From: Gemmatimonadaceae bacterium
GTDB lineage: Bacteria; Gemmatimonadota; Gemmatimonadetes; Gemmatimonadales; Gemmatimonadaceae
DNA: 53,993 nt
Assembly (NCBI GenBank): GCA_013816855.1
Contig: JACDDT010000009.1
Coordinates: forward strand, 1 to 53,993
Direction of reading: 5' to 3'
Within the stretch, counting starts at the first letter, position 1. The number at the start of each line of letters is the position of its first letter. The notes beneath the pieces are model-generated. The model did no database searches. It worked only from the letters and a program-made list of their open reading frames with translations, and had not been told where the DNA came from. Position numbers and translations under genes: made by a program. This document shows, piece after piece, positions 50,157 to 53,993 of this stretch.

Positions 50157-51304
50157 GACCCCGCCTTAAGTGCGGCTAAATGTTGCGTGACTTGCCTTTC
50201 CAGTGCAGGGAACCTGCCATTAGATGTATTTAAGAATAGGCCATAGTGCTGGATAGCACTACCGCGATCTCCCTGCGCCTCTAGAGTACGTGCGAGCGCA
50301 TACTGCGCCTCCGGCATCGTTGGATTGCTTCTCACGGCTTCCTCGAGGAGTCTGCGGGCATCGGAGTAAAGGCCGGAGGCGTGATACTGCAAGGCGAGAT
50401 TGACTTTTACTCCGACGTTAGACGGATCGATGGCGATAGCCTGCTGGAGCGCCGCGATCGCTTCCTTCCTCCGTCCCCGGGCGTCAAGCAGGACGCCAAG
50501 GTTGCTCCAGGCTGTCGCAAGCCGCGGATTCAGGTTAACTGCGTGGCGATACGCGTCCTCAGCCCGATCGAGCTCGCCGGTGCTCTTATAGAGCATGCCA
50601 ATATTGTTGTAGAGATCGGCGTTTTGCGGATCTCCATCGAGTGCGCGCGAATACAGCTCCTTCGCGCGATTCGTGTCGCCGCGCTTCTGTGCGGCCAACG
50701 CCTGTTGGAATAGCGGACGAGTATCTACACCATCGCGCTGTTCCATCGTAATCTGCAGGGGATTCGACGGCCGTGTCACAGGAGCCAAAGGAGGTGCGGA
50801 AACCGTTGCGGTATTACCAGTGGTATCGAAGCCCGTTTTCAGCGCGGTCGACGGCGCCGAGCCTATGGCGGTCGGCGGCGCCGAGCCTACGGCGTTCGGA
50901 AGCTGTGTCGGCGCGGAGGTGGTCGTGGCCACCGAGGTTGTCGCGGGCGGTGGGCTGGCCGCAGGTTCCTGAATCGCTGAAGCGGACTCTGTAAGAGGCA
51001 CAGGTGTGGCCGAGCTCACCGTCGGTGCAACTGGCGTTTCGACAGGTGGAGGAGTCGACTGCGGAATGGCCGTGGTAGTAACGGGCGGTTTCGCCGACGA
51101 CAACAGCAGGGTGACGAGTGCTGCGACTACACCGACAGCTCCCAATGCAACCAGCACCAACAGGACTGGCCGCGGTACGCCGTCACGACTGCGCGACCCC
51201 GCGCGCACGGCGAAGAAACCGCCGACCCCTGTCGCCGCTTGGGATGGAACGCGCTTGCTCTTCTCTTGTTGCGCAGCTTTCAGCGCATCGGCGATCAGAC
51301 TCAA
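50153..51304 (-). CDS. MshN/GspB-like TPR membrane protein
   Basis: A 383-residue inner-membrane protein. The start MSLIADALKAAQQEKSKR recalls the GspB/MshN-type cytoplasmic leader. One membrane segment lies at about 45-68, then a long Pro/Thr/Ala/Ser-rich linker (75-190), and about four to five TPRs (195-365). MshN is a partner of the MSHA pilus machine. The TTG start overlaps the mshM-like stop (TTGA). The next gene overlaps by ATGA. Confidence 0.8.
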   Translation of the reverse strand: MSLIADALKAAQQEKSKRVPSQAATGVGGFFAVRAGSRSRDGVPRPVLLVLVALGAVGVVAALVTLLLSSAKPPVTTTAIPQSTPPPVETPVAPTVSSATPVPLTESASAIQEPAASPPPATTSVATTTSAPTQLPNAVGSAPPTAIGSAPSTALKTGFDTTGNTATVSAPPLAPVTRPSNPLQITMEQRDGVDTRPLFQQALAAQKRGDTNRAKELYSRALDGDPQNADLYNNIGMLYKSTGELDRAEDAYRHAVNLNPRLATAWSNLGVLLDARGRRKEAIAALQQAIAIDPSNVGVKVNLALQYHASGLYSDARRLLEEAVRSNPTMPEAQYALARTLEAQGDRGSAIQHYGLFLNTSNGRFPALERQVTQHLAALKAGS

Positions 51305-52254
51305 GGGCTGAGCCTCGGCAGCATGAATTGCCCTGTGCGATAAACGAGCAAAGCGCCCGCTCCTGCCAATAGCGCAGCCGCCGCTGAGAGAGCAACGGCC
51401 ACGCGACGTCCCAACCCTCCCGATACGATCCGCGCATCCGCTTCGTCACCTCTAAGCGACGCAATCGCTTGCTTCACTTGATGCACGCCAAGGCTGCGAG
51501 TGCGATCGACGTATCCAGCTAGGAGCGTCTGATCGCAGATGGCATTCACTCGGCGCGGGATTCCCTGCGAACCTCGGTAAATGCGGGCGATGGCGCGATC
51601 GGTGATCTCAACCCGTCCGCGCGCGCCGGCCACATCGAGCCGGTGATAGATATACCGTTTTGTCTCGTCAAGATTCAGGTGCGTCAGGCTGGAGCGCACC
51701 GACACACGCTGATCCAGCTGCGCCATTCCGGGCATCTTAATGCGGAACAGGAGCTCCGGCTGTCCAACGAGAACAATTTGGATGAGCTTTTCATCGGATG
51801 TCTCGAGATTAGATAGAACCCGGATCTGCTCGAGAAACTCCGTGGACATATGCTGCGCTTCGTCGAACACCGCGACGCACGTGCGCCCTCCGGAAAGCTG
51901 TTCAAGAAGAAAATTGTTCAGTGAGTTCAACAAGTCGTTCCGTGAGGCGCCGAGTGGGAAGCCGACTCCAAATTCGGTGAGCAGTGCCTGCAGCATCTCG
52001 ACGCCGTTCAGAAACGGGTTGAAGACCAAAGCCGAGCGATGTTTTTCCGGCTCGAGCTTGTCGAGGAGGTCGCGGCAAAGCGTCGTCTTGCCGGTGCCCG
52101 GCCAGCCGGTGAGCAGCATGAATCCTTCTTTTCTCTCGATACCGTAAAAGAGCTCGTCTGCGGCTTCACGATACCGCGCAGAGTAGAAAACATAGCGCGG
52201 GTTCGGGGTGAGAGAGAACGGGCGCTCGGTCAGCCCGTAGAAGTCTTCATACAT
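51301..52254 (-). CDS. mshM: MshM/ExeA-type AAA ATPase
   Basis: A 317-residue ATPase of the ExeA/GspA/MshM family: MYEDFYGLTERPFSLTPNPR, Walker A GWPGTGKT (50-57), Walker B CVAVFDEAQ (about 126-134), and a C-terminal membrane segment (about 285-307). Family members act in secretin/pilus assembly, binding peptidoglycan in ExeA; here the C-terminal domain is short. It lies between the mshL- and mshN-like genes as in known MSHA loci. Confidence 0.88.
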   Translation of the reverse strand: MYEDFYGLTERPFSLTPNPRYVFYSARYREAADELFYGIERKEGFMLLTGWPGTGKTTLCRDLLDKLEPEKHRSALVFNPFLNGVEMLQALLTEFGVGFPLGASRNDLLNSLNNFLLEQLSGGRTCVAVFDEAQHMSTEFLEQIRVLSNLETSDEKLIQIVLVGQPELLFRIKMPGMAQLDQRVSVRSSLTHLNLDETKRYIYHRLDVAGARGRVEITDRAIARIYRGSQGIPRRVNAICDQTLLAGYVDRTRSLGVHQVKQAIASLRGDEADARIVSGGLGRRVAVALSAAAALLAGAGALLVYRTGQFMLPRLSP

Positions 52255-52260
52255 ACGGCG

Positions 52261-53910
52261 TTAGTAGCCTATCGCGGGCTGGCCCGCCACGATCGTCGCA
52301 GTGATGAAGATGACGAGCTCTGATTTGCTGGTGCTCGTAGTCTTTCCCCGAAACAATCCCCCGACAACTGGCAGACTCTGCAGTCCCGGTACCCCGCTGG
52401 AGGTGTGCGTGATCGCGTTCTGCATCAGACCCCCGATCACCACTGTTTCGCCGGCGCGCGCCCTGATCATTGTATCCGTTTCGCGATTCTCCACCACCGG
52501 GGCTGTTATGATGCCGCCGTTTTCAGTTTTGAACTCCGCCACGCGCACTACAGACGTGACGTGGGGCCGGATGTTCATGGTGATGATATTGTCTGCGGCG
52601 ATCTGCGGCAGCACGTCTAAGACGATTCCCACTGATATGGTCTGGGGCGTTACGTTCTGCGTGCTTCCGACAACGCCATTCGCATTAGTGATCGGCGTGG
52701 AGTTAACGATGAAAAACACTTCATCGGTCGTGACGTTGAATGTCGCGCGCATGTTGTTCATCGCCGCGACGCGTGGGCTCGATAGGACGCTAACATCGCC
52801 CTGCGACTGAAGGGCGTGGAGAACGACGTTGATTTTACTCAAGCCGCCGCCAAGGCTGAGCGTTACCGTCGGCGTGCCGGTTTGGTTGCTTGTTTGAAAG
52901 CCGAGGCCGTTGGTCCCCGACGCAATCCGGCTCCAATCGATTCCGAACTGGAAATCGTTGTTGAGTCTTACTTCGACGATTTTCGCTTCGATGAGAACCT
53001 GTCTTTGCACGGAGCTCTCGAATGCCTGCATGAATGTCGCGACTTCCGCCAGCTTGCCAGGATTCGCCGTCACAAGTACGGTGCCTGCGACGGGGTTGAT
53101 GATGAGGCGTTGGCCGTAACCGTCGACTCTGCTAAACGCGGTAGCTCCGCTCCCCCCACCACCGCCCTGCCCGGTCGATTGCGGCGCAGCGGAACTCGCA
53201 TTGGTGACGCCTCCTGTCGAGGTAACTGCCGTCGTATCTCCAGGCACCCGATTCGGCGTGTCGAAAATGAGCGCAACCAGCGACGTTCTGAGGTCAGACC
53301 AGAGGTCGGTCACGGAGACGCTGCTGATTTGGTCGGAGCCTCCGCCTCCCCCACTGCCTCCAACCCGGCGCGAAACCGACGTACTGGTCGAAGCGAAGCG
53401 CGACATGGCGACGTAATCCAGCGAGAAGATCTTCGTCTGAACCTTCGCCGCACCAACGCGAAGCACGCCGTTATCGATGCTGTAGGTGTAGCCTTGCGGG
53501 AGCACGATCGCATCCAAGGCCTGTTCGAGCGTGACATCCTGCAGGCGCGTCTGAACAGACCCGTGCACGTTCGCATCGATTTGAAAATTCAAACCAAAGC
53601 TTTCCGCGAGCCCGCGAAGCACGATCGGAAGGTCGTTGTTTCCTGCGTCGAGAAGTTGGATCCTCTTCACTGGAATTCCGCCATCGCTCAGCTGCGAGAT
53701 GCTAAGCACAGGCATGGTCGCAACACTGTCTCCGCGCGGACGAACACGCGTGGAATCGAGGCTCACGGTCGTGTGAAAGCGCCCATCGGCGACAGGTATT
53801 GTCTGCGGCTCGTGCTTGGCCGCAGACGCGCATGCGACAAGTGAGAATGCGGCTGCGGTTGCAATAATCGTTCGAATCGTCATCTCAATCCCGCGGTTAT
53901 GGCTCGACAT
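52261..53910 (-). CDS. mshL: MSHA-type secretin MshL, lipoprotein
   Basis: A 549-residue outer-membrane secretin through which the pilus would leave the cell. A lipobox LVAC lies near residue 27, an STN/N-domain at about 85-155, two Gly-rich linkers (about 185-200 and 250-260), a second N-domain, and the C-terminal secretin core with VVIGGLMQNA and GLFRG near the end. The first ATG after the preceding stop (TGATG) is 53910; ATG 53883 would give a tighter lipoprotein signal. mshM- and mshN-like genes follow in the MSHA order. Confidence 0.87.
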   Translation of the reverse strand: MSSHNRGIEMTIRTIIATAAAFSLVACASAAKHEPQTIPVADGRFHTTVSLDSTRVRPRGDSVATMPVLSISQLSDGGIPVKRIQLLDAGNNDLPIVLRGLAESFGLNFQIDANVHGSVQTRLQDVTLEQALDAIVLPQGYTYSIDNGVLRVGAAKVQTKIFSLDYVAMSRFASTSTSVSRRVGGSGGGGGSDQISSVSVTDLWSDLRTSLVALIFDTPNRVPGDTTAVTSTGGVTNASSAAPQSTGQGGGGGSGATAFSRVDGYGQRLIINPVAGTVLVTANPGKLAEVATFMQAFESSVQRQVLIEAKIVEVRLNNDFQFGIDWSRIASGTNGLGFQTSNQTGTPTVTLSLGGGLSKINVVLHALQSQGDVSVLSSPRVAAMNNMRATFNVTTDEVFFIVNSTPITNANGVVGSTQNVTPQTISVGIVLDVLPQIAADNIITMNIRPHVTSVVRVAEFKTENGGIITAPVVENRETDTMIRARAGETVVIGGLMQNAITHTSSGVPGLQSLPVVGGLFRGKTTSTSKSELVIFITATIVAGQPAIGY

Positions 53911-53993
53911 CAATTTGCTCCGCCTTGTACTGAAATCTCATGGCGAGCTCCATTCGACTCCATGAGAACCACGTGATCCGGCTCAATTGCTAT
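53910..53993 (-). CDS. C-terminal end of a probable MshK/PilP-like protein
   Basis: Only 27 residues and a stop are in the window: ..IEPDHVVLMESNGARHEI... The strand pattern (Val-Val-Leu followed by a Gly-Arg-His turn) is that of the last beta-hairpin of PilP/GspC/MshK-type inner-membrane pilus proteins. Its TGA overlaps the mshL ATG (TGATG). The upstream position of mshK in MSHA loci supports this, but the evidence is short. Confidence 0.45.
   Translation of the reverse strand: MAIEPDHVVLMESNGARHEISVQGGAN

Noticed and set aside
52816-53844. 342-residue plus-strand frame opposite the secretin gene
   Set aside because: Secretin motifs are clear on the minus strand; the plus frame has none.

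Overview
The window reads as chromosomal DNA of a diderm, G+C-rich soil-type bacterium, most probably a member of Gemmatimonadota or a close relative. Support comes from paired Oar-like TonB-dependent outer-membrane proteins, LPS-export permeases (LptF/LptG), an Mla-type lipid transporter, a SprA-family giant outer-membrane protein, a BTAD/TolB-propeller regulator and many exported proteins whose signal peptide ends A-x-A followed by Gln. The taxonomic call is inference from gene content; no rRNA or tRNA gene was seen.

Layout. 1-1001: 3' end of an amino-acid permease. 1122-8198: two large TonB-dependent receptors sharing a start-codon leader and a near-identical noncoding block after each gene. 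8532-12773 (minus): lptF-lptG-mlaE-mlaD, all coupled by 4-bp overlaps. 12843-26075 (plus): sprA, a glutaminyl-cyclase-type M28 enzyme (TAGTG overlap), an MFS exporter, a ComEA-like protein, then pilB/gspE-, pilT- and pilC-like motor genes. 26105-28823 (minus): NlpC/P60 protein, DUF983 protein, aldo/keto reductase. 28925-40686: mixed housekeeping and stress genes, including a GH6 glucanase interrupted by TAG, separate LigD polymerase and ligase genes, CcdA and TlpA, a peroxiredoxin with in-frame UGA, an adhesin-like repeat protein, a frameshifted membrane protein, PhzF, IF-1, M20 and M48 peptidases and an esterase. 40925-53993: an MSHA-like type IV pilus region with three prepilins, an O-antigen-ligase/TPR membrane protein, a membrane-spanning 1363-residue regulator, and mshN-, mshM- and mshL-like genes followed by the end of a probable mshK/pilP-like gene.

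How the parts may work together. The PilB/PilT/PilC motor and platform at 21.8-26.1 kb could drive the pilus whose secretin and pilins lie at 41-54 kb. A shared palindrome (GTAAC-N6-GTTAC) upstream of both pilin transcription units suggests one regulator, with the neighbouring BTAD protein as first candidate. The SprA homologue is translationally linked to a predicted N-terminal glutamine cyclase, and most clear signal-peptidase-I substrates here would expose an N-terminal Gln, recalling the Bacteroidetes Q-rule. CcdA, TlpA and the predicted exported selenocysteine peroxiredoxin form a compact extracytoplasmic redox neighbourhood.

Strongest leads: the UGA-containing, cysteine-free peroxiredoxin with a plausible downstream bacterial SECIS hairpin; the SprA-glutaminyl-cyclase pair with the Q-rule; the pilin palindrome with its candidate transmembrane regulator; and an unexplained conserved noncoding block behind both receptor genes.
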